Source of the DNA: Xanthobacteraceae bacterium
GTDB lineage: Bacteria > Pseudomonadota > Alphaproteobacteria > Rhizobiales > Xanthobacteraceae
Length of the DNA stretch: 64,000 bases
Direction of reading: 5' to 3'
NCBI GenBank assembly: GCA_019635585.1
Contig: JAHBZE010000001.1
Location: 1-64,000 of the forward strand
Part shown: positions 1 through 8,858 of the stretch, piece after piece
Position numbering within the stretch: position 1 is the first letter of the stretch
How the letters are laid out: the number at the start of each line of letters is the position of its first letter
The notes under the pieces: generated by a model
Database searches by the model: none
What the model was told of the DNA's origin: nothing
The model's input: only the letters and a program-made list of their open reading frames with translations
Translations under genes and position numbers: made by a program

Positions 1-449
1 CGCGGGACGAAGGCCTGCTCGCTGCCCGCGAGGCCTTCGGCAAGCACGATGCAGGCGTCGTTGCCCGCGAGTGCCGCTGCACCGATGACGAGATCCTCGA
101 CACGCACATTGCTTTTTACCGCCGCGAACATCGTCGAAGTTCCCGACGGTGCTCCGCCCGTGCGCCACGCATGCACGCTCACGGGGAATTCGGTATCGAG
201 CGAAATCTTGCCGGATTTCAGTTCGCGAAACACGGTCGCGAGCGTCATCAGCTTGGTGAGGCTTGCTGCGACCAGGGGTTCCTCGGCGCCGCGCGAGAAC
301 AGCACGCTCTGCGATTTCAGGTCCATCAACACGATATGCGGCGCGGTGATCGAGACCGGCTGCGCGCTTGCGGGTGTCGCGAACAGCAGCGCGGCTGCGA
401 GCATCAAGCCCGCAGCAGTCATGTTCCGTGGGGTGGCAAAATTGTGCAT
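1..449 (-). CDS. D-alanyl-D-alanine carboxypeptidase (PBP5/6-like), N-terminal part
   Basis: N-terminal 149 residues of a penicillin-binding-protein-type D,D-carboxypeptidase; the rest runs off the left edge. An ATG at 449 gives a signal peptide ending near ATPASA (residue 29), so the enzyme is periplasmic and should trim the terminal D-Ala of peptidoglycan pentapeptides. The SxxK nucleophile motif is seen as SLTK (residues 63-66). The second family motif, normally S-G-N, reads A-G-N (residues 128-130) inside the otherwise typical stretch GNDACIVLAEG. The KTG motif would lie outside the window. It sits 58 bases after rlpA on the same strand, a common pairing in Rhizobiales. Family is clear; the exact paralogue (DacA/C/F) is not. 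Confidence 0.85.
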   Translation of the reverse strand, partial: MHNFATPRNMTAAGLMLAAALLFATPASAQPVSITAPHIVLMDLKSQSVLFSRGAEEPLVAASLTKLMTLATVFRELKSGKISLDTEFPVSVHAWRTGGAPSGTSTMFAAVKSNVRVEDLVIGAAALAGNDACIVLAEGLAGSEQAFVP

Positions 450-507
450 GGCGCGGCGAAGGCTTACTAGGCGTAGCGCCGCCGATCAACGCCGCCTCTC
501 GCGGGGC

Positions 508-1278
508 TCAATAAAGCCCGCGGCCGCTAAGCGATGCCGGTGAATAATCGGAAGGCGCATTCGGCGTAGCCGGCTGCCGCTGCGGGCGAAGGCTTGCGAC
601 CTGAGTCGGCTGGCGCTTGAGCACCTGTGGCGTATCGGGCTGCTGGATAAAGGGGCGCTGTTGCGCGACCCTGATCTGCGCGGGCTGGCCGTCATGGCGC
701 AAGGTCGAGGCGAGTTGCATGTCGTCGGAGCCTTCGAGCGGCGCCTTGCCGACATACTCGACGCGCACGCGCGCGGTGCCGCGCTGCTTGAAGCCGAGGA
801 GATCCGCGGCGCGCACGGAAACGTCGATTACGCGGCCCGCATGAAACGGGCCGCGGTCGTTTACGCGCACGACCAGCGACTTGCCGTTGGAAAGATTGGT
901 CACGCGCACGTAGCTCGGCAGCGGCAGCGTGGGATGGGCCGCCGTGATCGAGCGCATGTCGAACACCTCGCCGTTCGAGGTCATGCGGCCGTGGAAGGCG
1001 TCGCCGTACCAGGAGGCCGTGCCTTCGGCGCGGTAGTTCGGGTTTTCCTGCGGATAGTACGTGACGCCCGCGATCACATAGGGCTTGCCGACGTGATAGC
1101 GGCCATTGCCCTTCGGGATCGGATCGCCGTCTTTGTAGAGACGCGGGCTCGCGGTGACGCCGTACGGGTTCAGCTTGCCGCCGATCGTCGTGTTGCACGC
1201 GGCAAGCGACAGCGCTGCGCCGGCAAGGAGTGCCGCGCGCGCACAGAGAACCGCAATCGAGGAAAACTTCCGCCCCAT
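508..1278 (-). CDS. rlpA: RlpA-family septal ring lytic transglycosylase lipoprotein
   Basis: A 256-residue lipoprotein. The signal peptide ends in the lipobox LAAC (Cys28), predicting outer-membrane anchoring. Residues about 84-165 form the double-psi beta-barrel of RlpA, which cleaves denuded glycan strands at the septum. The conserved acidic and His residues are visible in NGEVFD, AAHPTLP and NDRGPF. The C-terminal third is Gln/Pro-rich and shows no SPOR domain, unlike the E. coli protein. The carboxypeptidase gene follows on the same strand, so both probably act on peptidoglycan from one transcript. Confidence in the family is high; septal localisation is inferred from the family. Confidence 0.9.
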   Translation of the reverse strand: MGRKFSSIAVLCARAALLAGAALSLAACNTTIGGKLNPYGVTASPRLYKDGDPIPKGNGRYHVGKPYVIAGVTYYPQENPNYRAEGTASWYGDAFHGRMTSNGEVFDMRSITAAHPTLPLPSYVRVTNLSNGKSLVVRVNDRGPFHAGRVIDVSVRAADLLGFKQRGTARVRVEYVGKAPLEGSDDMQLASTLRHDGQPAQIRVAQQRPFIQQPDTPQVLKRQPTQVASLRPQRQPATPNAPSDYSPASLSGRGLY

Positions 1279-1452
1279 CCGCCGCCGATACGCTACTTGA
1301 ACCGGGCTTGATCGCCCTTTCCGCCGTTATCGCCCGAAATCGCCGCCAAATCGGGGCACGTTCCACGCAATCGGAAAGTTTGGTTAAAATTTTCCGATAG
1401 GCTGGCCGGGATGCTTGCCGAAGCCTCGCCAATCCCGCATTTGTCGCGCAAC

Positions 1453-1543
<91 letters not shown>

Positions 1544-1578
1544 CGTTCCAGTACCTATCCCGCAACGCGGACCCGCCC

Positions 1579-2448
1579 ATGGACATCGCATTTTTTTCCG
1601 AAGACCGCTCCGAAGACGCCGTGCTCTCGCGCATGGCGAGCTGTAGCGACGAACGCTTCAAGACGATCATGAACGCGGTCATCCGACACCTGCATGCCGC
1701 GGTGAAGGAGGTCGAACTTACGCAGGAAGAATGGTTCGAAGCGATCCAGTTCCTGACCCGGACCGGGCAGCTTTGCGACGATCGGCGGCAAGAGTTCATC
1801 CTGCTCTCGGATACGCTCGGCGTTTCGATGCTGGTCGATGCGATCAATCATCGGAAGCCGGGCAGCGCGACCGAAAGCACGGTGCTCGGACCGTTTCACG
1901 TCGCAGATGCGCCGATGCGTAACATGGGCGACAACATCAATCTCGATGGCAAAGGCGAACCGCTCTTTATGAGCGGACGTGTGGTGGATGCTTCCGGCGC
2001 GCCCATCGCGGGCGCGCTGCTCGACATCTGGCACTCGAATGCCGAAGGTTTCTATGACGTGCAGCAGCCTGGCGTGCAGCCCGATTTCAATCTGCGCGGA
2101 CGGTTCAAAACGGGCGCGGACGGCCGCTATGCGTTTCGCTCGGCGAAGCCGGAGTATTATCCGATCCCCTACGACGGCACGGTCGGCAAGATGCTCGAAA
2201 AAATGAAACGACATCCGTACCGCCCCGCGCATATCCACTTCATCGTGTCGGCGCCCGGCTACGAGAGCGTCACGACGCATGTCTTCGTGCGCGGCGGAAA
2301 ATATCTGGAAAGCGACGCGGTGTTCGGCGTGAAGGAAAGCCTCATCATCGACTTTCCGCGGCATGACGATCCGCTGCGCGCCAAGGCGCTCGGCGTCGGC
2401 AATCCGTTCTTCACCGCGGAGCACGATTTCGTGCTGACGAAAGACTAG
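1579..2448 (+). CDS. Intradiol ring-cleavage dioxygenase (catechol/hydroxyquinol 1,2-dioxygenase type)
   Basis: A 289-residue non-haem Fe(III) dioxygenase that would open catechol-type rings between the two hydroxyls. The frame is open upstream through the tRNA, so the ATG at 1579 is taken as start. The N-terminal helical dimerisation domain covers about residues 15-105. The catalytic beta-sandwich carries the iron ligands Tyr159 (EGFYDVQ), Tyr194 (YPIPYDG) and His218/His220 (RPAHIHF). Length and N-terminal domain fit the catechol and hydroxyquinol 1,2-dioxygenases rather than protocatechuate 3,4-dioxygenase. No other ring-cleavage pathway gene is nearby, so the substrate cannot be fixed; hydroxyquinol is one plausible guess. 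Confidence 0.88.
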   Translation: MDIAFFSEDRSEDAVLSRMASCSDERFKTIMNAVIRHLHAAVKEVELTQEEWFEAIQFLTRTGQLCDDRRQEFILLSDTLGVSMLVDAINHRKPGSATESTVLGPFHVADAPMRNMGDNINLDGKGEPLFMSGRVVDASGAPIAGALLDIWHSNAEGFYDVQQPGVQPDFNLRGRFKTGADGRYAFRSAKPEYYPIPYDGTVGKMLEKMKRHPYRPAHIHFIVSAPGYESVTTHVFVRGGKYLESDAVFGVKESLIIDFPRHDDPLRAKALGVGNPFFTAEHDFVLTKD

Positions 2449-2458
2449 CGCGATCCTC

Positions 2459-3259
2459 TCAGGCCGCCTTCGCTTCGCCGTGGTCCCATAAGAGTCGGTT
2501 GATGAACTCGGATGTCGCCGCGAGCGTCGCTTCCGGCTTCTCCCGGTGCGGCGCGTGCGCGGCGCCCGCGATCACGACATGATCGACCGGGCAATAACAT
2601 TCGCGCTCGGCAAGCCAGACCTGCTCCATCGTCGCGTAAGGATCGTTTTCGCCCTTTACAATCAGGATGGGTACGCGAATGTGGATCAGCTCTTCGCGCA
2701 GATCCAGCACGCGGCCGAAGCCGGGATCGAGCCAGGCGCCGCTCCAGCCGAGAAAGGCATTGTCCGGATCGTTGTGATGGCGCCCAAGTTTCTCGCGCAG
2801 ATCGCTGGTCTTATATTCCGCGGTGATCTTGCGGATGGATTTGAGGTTGAATTCCTCGACGAAGAAATGCGGCTCGATCAATACAAGCCCGCGCACGCGG
2901 TGGTCCTGTACGCTGCCCGCGTAAGCGGCCGCAATCGTGCCGCCGTCGCTGTGGCCTACGAGAATGCCGCGCTTGAAACCGATCTTGTCGAGTAACTTCG
3001 GCAACACGTCTCTCGCCTCGCACTGCATGAAGTCGAGCGGTCGTGGCAGCTTCACAGGATCGGACTTGCCATAGCCCGCGCGCGAATAGGCAAAGACGCG
3101 CGTGTTCGTGGCCTTGGCGAGTGCCGCCGGGTAGTCGCGCCAGATCGAAACCGAGCCGAGACCTTCGTGCAGCATGACGAGGATCGGCGCGTCCTTCGGC
3201 GCGTCGCCGAACCATGCATATTCCAGTTTCACACCGTCGATTTCGATGAAGCCGGTCAT
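2459..3259 (-). CDS. Alpha/beta-fold hydrolase
   Basis: A 266-residue cytoplasmic alpha/beta hydrolase. The nucleophile elbow GHSDGG places the catalytic Ser at 104, with Asp206 (GENDPYAT) and His235 (GAAHAPH) as the likely rest of the triad. An HEG near residue 31 takes the place of the usual oxyanion-hole HG. It follows the FAD oxidoreductase gene on the same strand with one intervening base, so the two are probably co-transcribed. It converges with the dioxygenase gene at a 10-base gap. Substrate unknown; esterase, C-C hydrolase or lactonase activity are all possible. Confidence 0.8.
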   Translation of the reverse strand: MTGFIEIDGVKLEYAWFGDAPKDAPILVMLHEGLGSVSIWRDYPAALAKATNTRVFAYSRAGYGKSDPVKLPRPLDFMQCEARDVLPKLLDKIGFKRGILVGHSDGGTIAAAYAGSVQDHRVRGLVLIEPHFFVEEFNLKSIRKITAEYKTSDLREKLGRHHNDPDNAFLGWSGAWLDPGFGRVLDLREELIHIRVPILIVKGENDPYATMEQVWLAERECYCPVDHVVIAGAAHAPHREKPEATLAATSEFINRLLWDHGEAKAA

Positions 3260-3260
3260 T

Positions 3261-4883
3261 TCAATTCCGCCGCTTGCTGCCGAGGTCTTTCAGAATTTCG
3301 TGCGCCGCGTTGTGTCCGGGCGCGCCGGTGACGCCGCCGCCCGGATGCGTGCCGGAGCCGCACATATAAAGTCCCGCGATGGGCCCGCGATAGTTCGCGT
3401 TACCGAGCGCGGGGCGCGCCGAAAATATCTGACCCAGATCGAGCGCGCCGTGAAAGATGTCGCCGCCGACAAGGCCGAAGGTGCGTTCCAGATCGAGCGG
3501 CGAAAGGCTTTGCCGCGCGATCACGGAAGACTTGAAGTTCGGCGCATAGCCATTGACCGTATCGATCATCAGATCAGCGACTTGCTCGCGGTGATCGTCC
3601 CACGATTTTCCGTCCGGTAATTCGGGCGCAACGTGCTGGCAAAAAAGACTTGCGACATGCTTGCCTTGCGGTGCCAGCGTTTCGTCGAGCGTGGACGAAA
3701 TCACCATCTCTACAATCGGCTGTTTCGACCAGCCATGCGTACGCGCATCGAAAAACGCCTGCTCCATGTAGCGCAGCGATGGCGCCATGATGATGCCGGC
3801 AGTGTGATGCTCGCCGAGCGTCTTGCCGGGAAGGCATTTGAAATCCGGCAATTCGGACAACGCGACGTTCATGCGGAACGTACCTGAGCCACAGCGCCAG
3901 TTTTCCATGTGATGGCGGAAATTCTCCGGCAGCGCACTCGCGTCGATCAGTTTGAGATAAAGCAGTTTCGGATTGAGATTGGAGACGATGGCGCGGCCGC
4001 GGAATACTTCGCCCGCTTCCGTCACCGCGCCGACAGCCGTCCCCTTCTCGATCAGAAGTTCCTTCACCGGCGCGTCCAGACGGATTTCTGCGCCGCTCGC
4101 GGCCGCCGTTTTCGCCATTGCTTGCGTGATCGCGCCCATGCCGCCGATTGCGTGACCCCAGACGCCTTTCTTGCCGTTCACTTCGCCGAAACAGTGATGC
4201 AGAAGCACGTAGGCCGAACCCGGCGTGTAGGGGCTCGCGTAGTTGCCGACAATCCCGTCGAAACCATAGACCGCCTTGATGGGGTCGCTCTCGAACCAGC
4301 CGTCGAGATAATCGCCCGCGGAGTTCGTGAAAATATCGAGCAGCGCGCGCTGACCGCTCAAACCCATCTTGCGGAGACGGTTCGCGAGCGCGCCGGCGCG
4401 GATCAGTTCGGGGATCGCTGAAAGCGGATTGCCTTCGACGATATTCGGCGGCGTCTGCAAGACGAGTTCGCGCAAGACATCGGCGACGAGATCGAGTTGC
4501 GCCGAATATTCGTCGAGCCTTGTCGCGTCTTTCGCTGAGAACTTCGCGACTTGTTCCGCCGTCTTGCCTGCGCCGGTCTTCAGATAGCGGCCATCGGGCA
4601 GCGGCAGGAAGTTCGAGACTTTTCGCTCGACGATCTTAAGCCCGTGCGCCGCCAGATCGAGGTCGCGGATCACCTTCGGGTTCAGCAGCGAAACCGTGTA
4701 GCTTGCGACTGAATTGCGAAAGCCGGGATGGAACTCCTCGGTGACAGCCGCACCGCCTACGACCCCGCGGCGCTCCAGCACCACGACTTTCAGTCCCGCT
4801 CTGGCCAGATAAGCCGCGCAGACCAGCCCATTATGGCCGCCGCCCACGATCACGGCATCATAAGCGGTGGCGGATTGGCTCAT
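3261..4883 (-). CDS. FAD-dependent oxidoreductase, phytoene-dehydrogenase/PYROXD2-like
   Basis: A 540-residue flavoprotein. The N-terminal dinucleotide fold GGGHNGLVCAAYLARAG (from about residue 12) binds FAD. The C-terminal block GSGTHPGGGVTGAPGHNAA is typical of the PYROXD2-like branch of the phytoene desaturase superfamily. The start at 4883 is chosen because it follows GGTGAAG and sits just before the Rossmann strand; the open frame upstream adds 25 unconserved residues. No carotenoid genes are nearby, so carotene desaturation is unlikely. The downstream alpha/beta hydrolase is its probable operon partner. Substrate unknown. Confidence 0.82.
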   Translation of the reverse strand: MSQSATAYDAVIVGGGHNGLVCAAYLARAGLKVVVLERRGVVGGAAVTEEFHPGFRNSVASYTVSLLNPKVIRDLDLAAHGLKIVERKVSNFLPLPDGRYLKTGAGKTAEQVAKFSAKDATRLDEYSAQLDLVADVLRELVLQTPPNIVEGNPLSAIPELIRAGALANRLRKMGLSGQRALLDIFTNSAGDYLDGWFESDPIKAVYGFDGIVGNYASPYTPGSAYVLLHHCFGEVNGKKGVWGHAIGGMGAITQAMAKTAAASGAEIRLDAPVKELLIEKGTAVGAVTEAGEVFRGRAIVSNLNPKLLYLKLIDASALPENFRHHMENWRCGSGTFRMNVALSELPDFKCLPGKTLGEHHTAGIIMAPSLRYMEQAFFDARTHGWSKQPIVEMVISSTLDETLAPQGKHVASLFCQHVAPELPDGKSWDDHREQVADLMIDTVNGYAPNFKSSVIARQSLSPLDLERTFGLVGGDIFHGALDLGQIFSARPALGNANYRGPIAGLYMCGSGTHPGGGVTGAPGHNAAHEILKDLGSKRRN

Positions 4884-4990
4884 CTTCACCCGGCATTTGC
4901 ATTTGGTGGCCTGATTAGGCCACAAAGCGCCCGCATGTGAACCCCGCCGCGCGGCCAATGGCAGCCAGCAGCGCCAGAACCCTTACGAGA

Positions 4991-6316
4991 ATGAACGAAA
5001 ACCCCTCTCCCCGCGTGAGTTTTGTTTCGCTCGGCTGCCCGAAGGCGCTGGTCGATTCCGAACGCATCGTGACCCGTTTGCGGGCCGAGGGCTACGAGCT
5101 TTCGCGCGAGCACGAGGGCGCGGACGTGGTGCTGGTCAACACCTGCGGCTTCCTCGACAGCGCCAAGGCGGAGAGCCTCGCCGCGATCGGAGACGCGCTC
5201 GCCAAAAACGGCAAGGTGATCGTCACGGGTTGCATGGGTGCGGAGCCGGAGAGCATCACTGCGGTGCATCCGTCGGTGCTCGCGGTCACTGGCCCGCAGC
5301 AATATGAGGCGGTGGTGTCCGCCGTGCACGAAGCCGTGCCGCCGAAGCACGATCCGTTTCTCGATCTGGTGCCCGAGCAAGGCATCAAGTTGACGCCGCG
5401 CCACTACGCCTATTTGAAAATTTCCGAAGGCTGCAACAATCGCTGCACCTTCTGCATCATACCGAAGCTGCGCGGCGATCTCGTGAGCCGTCCGGCAGCG
5501 GACGTGCTGCGCGAAGCCGAGCGTCTGGTGAAGGCGGGCGTGAAGGAACTGCTCGTGATCTCGCAGGACACTTCGGCCTACGGCATCGACTTGAAATTTT
5601 CCGAAAGCAAATTCCGCGACCGCGACGTGCGCGCGAAGTTCGTCGATCTTGCGCGCGAGCTTGGCGAACTCGGCGCATGGGTTCGTCTGCACTACGTTTA
5701 TCCCTACCCGCATGTCGACGACGTGATGCGGCTGATGGCGGAAGGCAAGGTGCTGCCTTATCTCGACATTCCGATGCAGCACGGCAGCCCGAGCGTCTTA
5801 AAGCGCATGCGCCGCCCGGCCTCGCAGGAAAAGCAGCTTGCGCGGATCGCGAAGTGGCGTGAAGAAGTGCCAAACCTCACCCTGCGCTCGACCTTCATCG
5901 TCGGCTTTCCTGGCGAAACGGACGAAGAGTTCGAGGAATTGCTCGCCTTCCTCGAAGAAGCGCAGCTCGACCGCGTCGGCTGTTTCAAGTTCGAGCCGGT
6001 ACGCGGCGCACCCGCGAACGAACTCGAGAATCCGGTGCCGGACGAAGTGAAAGCGCAGCGTTACGCGCGCTTCATGGAAACGCAGCAGAAGATCAGCGCG
6101 AAGCGCCTCCGCGCAAAAGTCGGCAAGCGAGAGCCGGTCATCATCGACAGCGTGTCAGGCAGTTCCGCCATTGGGCGCACACGCGGCGACGCGCCGGAGA
6201 TCGACGGCGTCGTGCACGTCATGAGCCGCCGTCCGCTGAAGGTGGGCGAGATCGCGACGGTGAAGATCGAGCGCGCGGACGCCTACGACCTGCACGGCAC
6301 CGTCGCCGGGTTCTAG
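4991..6316 (+). CDS. rimO: Ribosomal protein S12 methylthiotransferase RimO
   Basis: A 441-residue radical SAM methylthiotransferase that adds a methylthio group to the conserved Asp of ribosomal protein S12. The N-terminal MTTase domain has cysteines 16 (SLGCPK), 52 (NTCGF) and 81 (TGCMG) for the auxiliary 4Fe-4S cluster. The radical SAM motif is C148-x3-C152-x2-C155 (GCNNRCTFC). A C-terminal TRAM domain ends the protein. [12 protein letters not shown] separates RimO from MiaB. The start at 4991 (MNENPS) removes 18 unconserved residues and gives the usual length. Monocistronic as far as can be seen. Confidence 0.96.
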   Translation: MNENPSPRVSFVSLGCPKALVDSERIVTRLRAEGYELSREHEGADVVLVNTCGFLDSAKAESLAAIGDALAKNGKVIVTGCMGAEPESITAVHPSVLAVTGPQQYEAVVSAVHEAVPPKHDPFLDLVPEQGIKLTPRHYAYLKISEGCNNRCTFCIIPKLRGDLVSRPAADVLREAERLVKAGVKELLVISQDTSAYGIDLKFSESKFRDRDVRAKFVDLARELGELGAWVRLHYVYPYPHVDDVMRLMAEGKVLPYLDIPMQHGSPSVLKRMRRPASQEKQLARIAKWREEVPNLTLRSTFIVGFPGETDEEFEELLAFLEEAQLDRVGCFKFEPVRGAPANELENPVPDEVKAQRYARFMETQQKISAKRLRAKVGKREPVIIDSVSGSSAIGRTRGDAPEIDGVVHVMSRRPLKVGEIATVKIERADAYDLHGTVAGF

Positions 6317-6323
6317 AAACAAA

Positions 6324-6908
6324 CTAGCGGCCCAACTCCTGAAGCCGCTTTCGGGCTTCGGTATGCGCCCAGTCGCCGATCCGGTTTTTCGAAGGCACTT
6401 CGAGCGACAGTTTGTAACTTGCGATTGCGTCCTCGAGCTTGCCGAGCTTCTCCAGCGCACGTCCGCGGCTGTAATAGGCAGCCGGATAATTCGGGTCGAC
6501 GCGGATCGCTTTGTTGTACTCGTCGATCGCGCGGTCGTACTGGCCGAGATCGAGGAAGACGTCAGCGCGGTAGTCGTAGCTCTCGACGTGATTGGGGTCG
6601 AGCTCGATCGCGTAAGCGAATTCGCGGAGCGCGCCGTCGTAATCCTTCTTGCGGTGCAGCCAGTTCGCTTTCTGGCGGACGTAATACGCAAGGTCCTTGC
6701 CGGTGTAGCTGCGCGACCGGATGAAGCGCTCGCAGGCGGCAAGGCCGACGTCGTAGAAATTCGGATCCTCATAGTTGCGGCTGTCGGTCGAGAAACAGTC
6801 GCGCCGGTCCTGCTCGCTTTGCGCCCATGCCTGCGACGCAAATGAGATGCAAAGAAATCCTGAAAGCGCGACAAGCGTCGCCCGCGCACGGACGGAAACA
6901 GCCATCAT
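6324..6908 (-). CDS. Exported tetratricopeptide-repeat protein
   Basis: A 194-residue protein with a signal peptide ending near SQAWA (about residue 29) and three TPR units (about residues 85-185). The repeats are recognisable by YDGALREFAYAIELDPN, YDRAIDEYNKAIRVDPN and LEDAIASYKLSLEV. It is probably a periplasmic scaffold. The start is taken at 6908, after GGAAGGGGC, rather than at the upstream in-frame codon at 6959. No partner can be named from the context; it converges with rimO 7 bases apart. Confidence 0.8.
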   Translation of the reverse strand: MMAVSVRARATLVALSGFLCISFASQAWAQSEQDRRDCFSTDSRNYEDPNFYDVGLAACERFIRSRSYTGKDLAYYVRQKANWLHRKKDYDGALREFAYAIELDPNHVESYDYRADVFLDLGQYDRAIDEYNKAIRVDPNYPAAYYSRGRALEKLGKLEDAIASYKLSLEVPSKNRIGDWAHTEARKRLQELGR

Positions 6909-7000
6909 CGGTTCAGCCCCTTCCCGAAAAGAGGCGCAAGCTAATCCCGGAAATTTCAAACTGTCGAGCGGCGCGTATTACGGCTCGTGTAAACGCGGCA

Positions 7001-8764
7001 TCAAATGCGATAGCCGGCCCGGAAGGCACCCCAGTGGCGGCCGAGCACGCGGATCGGCGCCACGATTTCCCACATCATGAAGATATGCCCGCCGCCCATG
7101 TCGCGCGGGTAATACTGGATCATGTAGGGCCGTGTGTTGCGGGCGGCCGAGAGGCCCGCGCGGTCGTCGAAGATGCGCTTGTTGCGCGAATTCGCCGTAT
7201 TCCATTCGATTTCGCCGGGGCGCTGTGGCAGCGAGTACTTCTTGTTATGCACCGGGAGGTATGCGTTGCGGTCGACCGCGCCGCAGAACACCATCCGTTG
7301 GTCGGCGGCGAGCAGCGGTTCCTGTATCGGCCACAGTTCCTGTTCGAGCGCGGCGAGATAGGGCTTGTCGTACTGCAACGGGTTGGTGCCCGCGATCGGC
7401 TCGTAATGGTTATCGAACATCATTTCGGCGGTGACTTTGCCGGAATGAATCAATCGTTCGATCGCGCCGCCGATCTTGTCCGCGGTTGCGATGGCAAGTT
7501 CGATGAATTCCTTGTTGTCGTCCCTGATCTTGTCGAGCCGCGATTTGAGTGCGGCCCGGCAATCGGACGCCATGTCGAAGAAGGCACAGTGGATGCCGAG
7601 GTCGGTGCGGTTCACCACGCGCGCCGGAATATTTCCTACGCCCGGAATGTCGATGTAGATGCTCTCGCCGATGCGAAGCTTGAGGGCGTCCGAGGGCTTC
7701 AGCAGCACGCCGCCCTCGCCGATATCCACGGTCAGGGTGCCGGAGGTGATACCCGCGGCGGTTACCGTCACGCTCCAGTCGCACGGCAGCCGGTCGAACT
7801 GGCGGCGGTCGCCGATTTCGGTCGCGCGCAGGAAAATGCTCAGGCGTTTGCTGAGCGTCGCCGCGAGGTCGGAAGCGGTGTGGGCCGAAGCGTCGATCTG
7901 CGCGCCTTCCGTGCGCGCGCTTTCGGCCGCCGCGCGGATTTTCTGAACGCTTTGCGCGACGGCGCCGATGAAGTTCGAATTGTCGGACGCGTTCACCGAC
8001 AACTCCGCGGTAGTCGCAACCTGCTGCTCGACCGATGACGATACGGTCGCAAACAGCGGGCGGATTTCCTCAATCACGTGTGCGATCCGGCCAAGCAGGG
8101 CCATGGATTCGTCGGCGTCCTTGCGAAGCGCGTCGATCTTCGACGTGATCTCGGAAATTGCCTGCTGCGTTTCGGCGGAGAGCGCCTTCACCTCGTTCGC
8201 GACTACGGCGAAGCCGCGCCCTGCGTCGCCCGCGCGCGCGGCCTCGATCGAGGCGTTTAGCGCGAGCAGATGCGTCTGCTTTGCGATCGTCGAAATGAAA
8301 GTGACGACCTTGCCGATGTCGGCCGAGGATGCCTGCAACCGCTCGACCTGCCTGCCGGTCGCGCTCGCCGCCTCGCTTGCTTCGCCTGCGAGATCGTTGG
8401 CCTTGTGAATCTGCGTGCTGATAAGCGTCGAGGATTGCGCGAGTTGCTCGGTCGCGGTCGCGAAAGCGTTGACGTTGGTTTCCGCAATGCCGACCTGTTC
8501 GGAAAGGTTCACAGCGGAGCCGGTTATCGCTTCCAGCGACCGCGCCGAACTGCCGATGCCCTCATGCACGCTTTTTGCGGCGTCGCCGACCTTCAGGATC
8601 AATACGCCGAGGTCGGCTTCGAGGAGATCGAGGGATTCCCGCACCCGATGCAGCGTGTCCGCGCTGCCTTCCGGACGCGCGACGGCCTTCTCGGCCGCCG
8701 CAGCATCATTGCCGCCGCCGGCCTTTTCAACGCCGTCGTCCATTCTCCGGAAAAGCTGCGCCAC
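7001..8764 (-). CDS. Soluble methyl-accepting chemotaxis-like protein with PilZ domain
   Basis: A 587-residue protein with no membrane segment. A long coiled coil (about residues 60-310) carries the MCP signalling tip, with LLALNASIEAARAGDAGRGF and ANEVKALSAE, which would contact CheA/CheW. Residues about 320-410 form a PilZ domain: the RxxxR element is R321-R325, but the [D/N]xSxxG motif reads DIGEGG, with Gly for Ser, so c-di-GMP affinity is uncertain. The last ~170 residues are a sensor-like region ending in MWEIVAPIRVLGRHWGAF, unassigned. No che genes are adjacent, so it is an orphan cytoplasmic receptor. An internal ATG at residue 8 could be the true start. Confidence 0.85.
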   Translation of the reverse strand: MAQLFRRMDDGVEKAGGGNDAAAAEKAVARPEGSADTLHRVRESLDLLEADLGVLILKVGDAAKSVHEGIGSSARSLEAITGSAVNLSEQVGIAETNVNAFATATEQLAQSSTLISTQIHKANDLAGEASEAASATGRQVERLQASSADIGKVVTFISTIAKQTHLLALNASIEAARAGDAGRGFAVVANEVKALSAETQQAISEITSKIDALRKDADESMALLGRIAHVIEEIRPLFATVSSSVEQQVATTAELSVNASDNSNFIGAVAQSVQKIRAAAESARTEGAQIDASAHTASDLAATLSKRLSIFLRATEIGDRRQFDRLPCDWSVTVTAAGITSGTLTVDIGEGGVLLKPSDALKLRIGESIYIDIPGVGNIPARVVNRTDLGIHCAFFDMASDCRAALKSRLDKIRDDNKEFIELAIATADKIGGAIERLIHSGKVTAEMMFDNHYEPIAGTNPLQYDKPYLAALEQELWPIQEPLLAADQRMVFCGAVDRNAYLPVHNKKYSLPQRPGEIEWNTANSRNKRIFDDRAGLSAARNTRPYMIQYYPRDMGGGHIFMMWEIVAPIRVLGRHWGAFRAGYRI

Positions 8765-8858
8765 GAGTCAGTCGCTTCCTATCCCCAAGGCGAGAATAGG
8801 CTGATTCTCTTGCGGCAAAGCGGGCGTTTCGAGCCTACCTACGAAAAATTGGCGCTGG

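Noticed and set aside
692..1432. Long minus-strand frame overlapping rlpA
   Set aside because: It is Arg/Pro/Ala-rich with no motif and lies in another frame of the clear rlpA gene.
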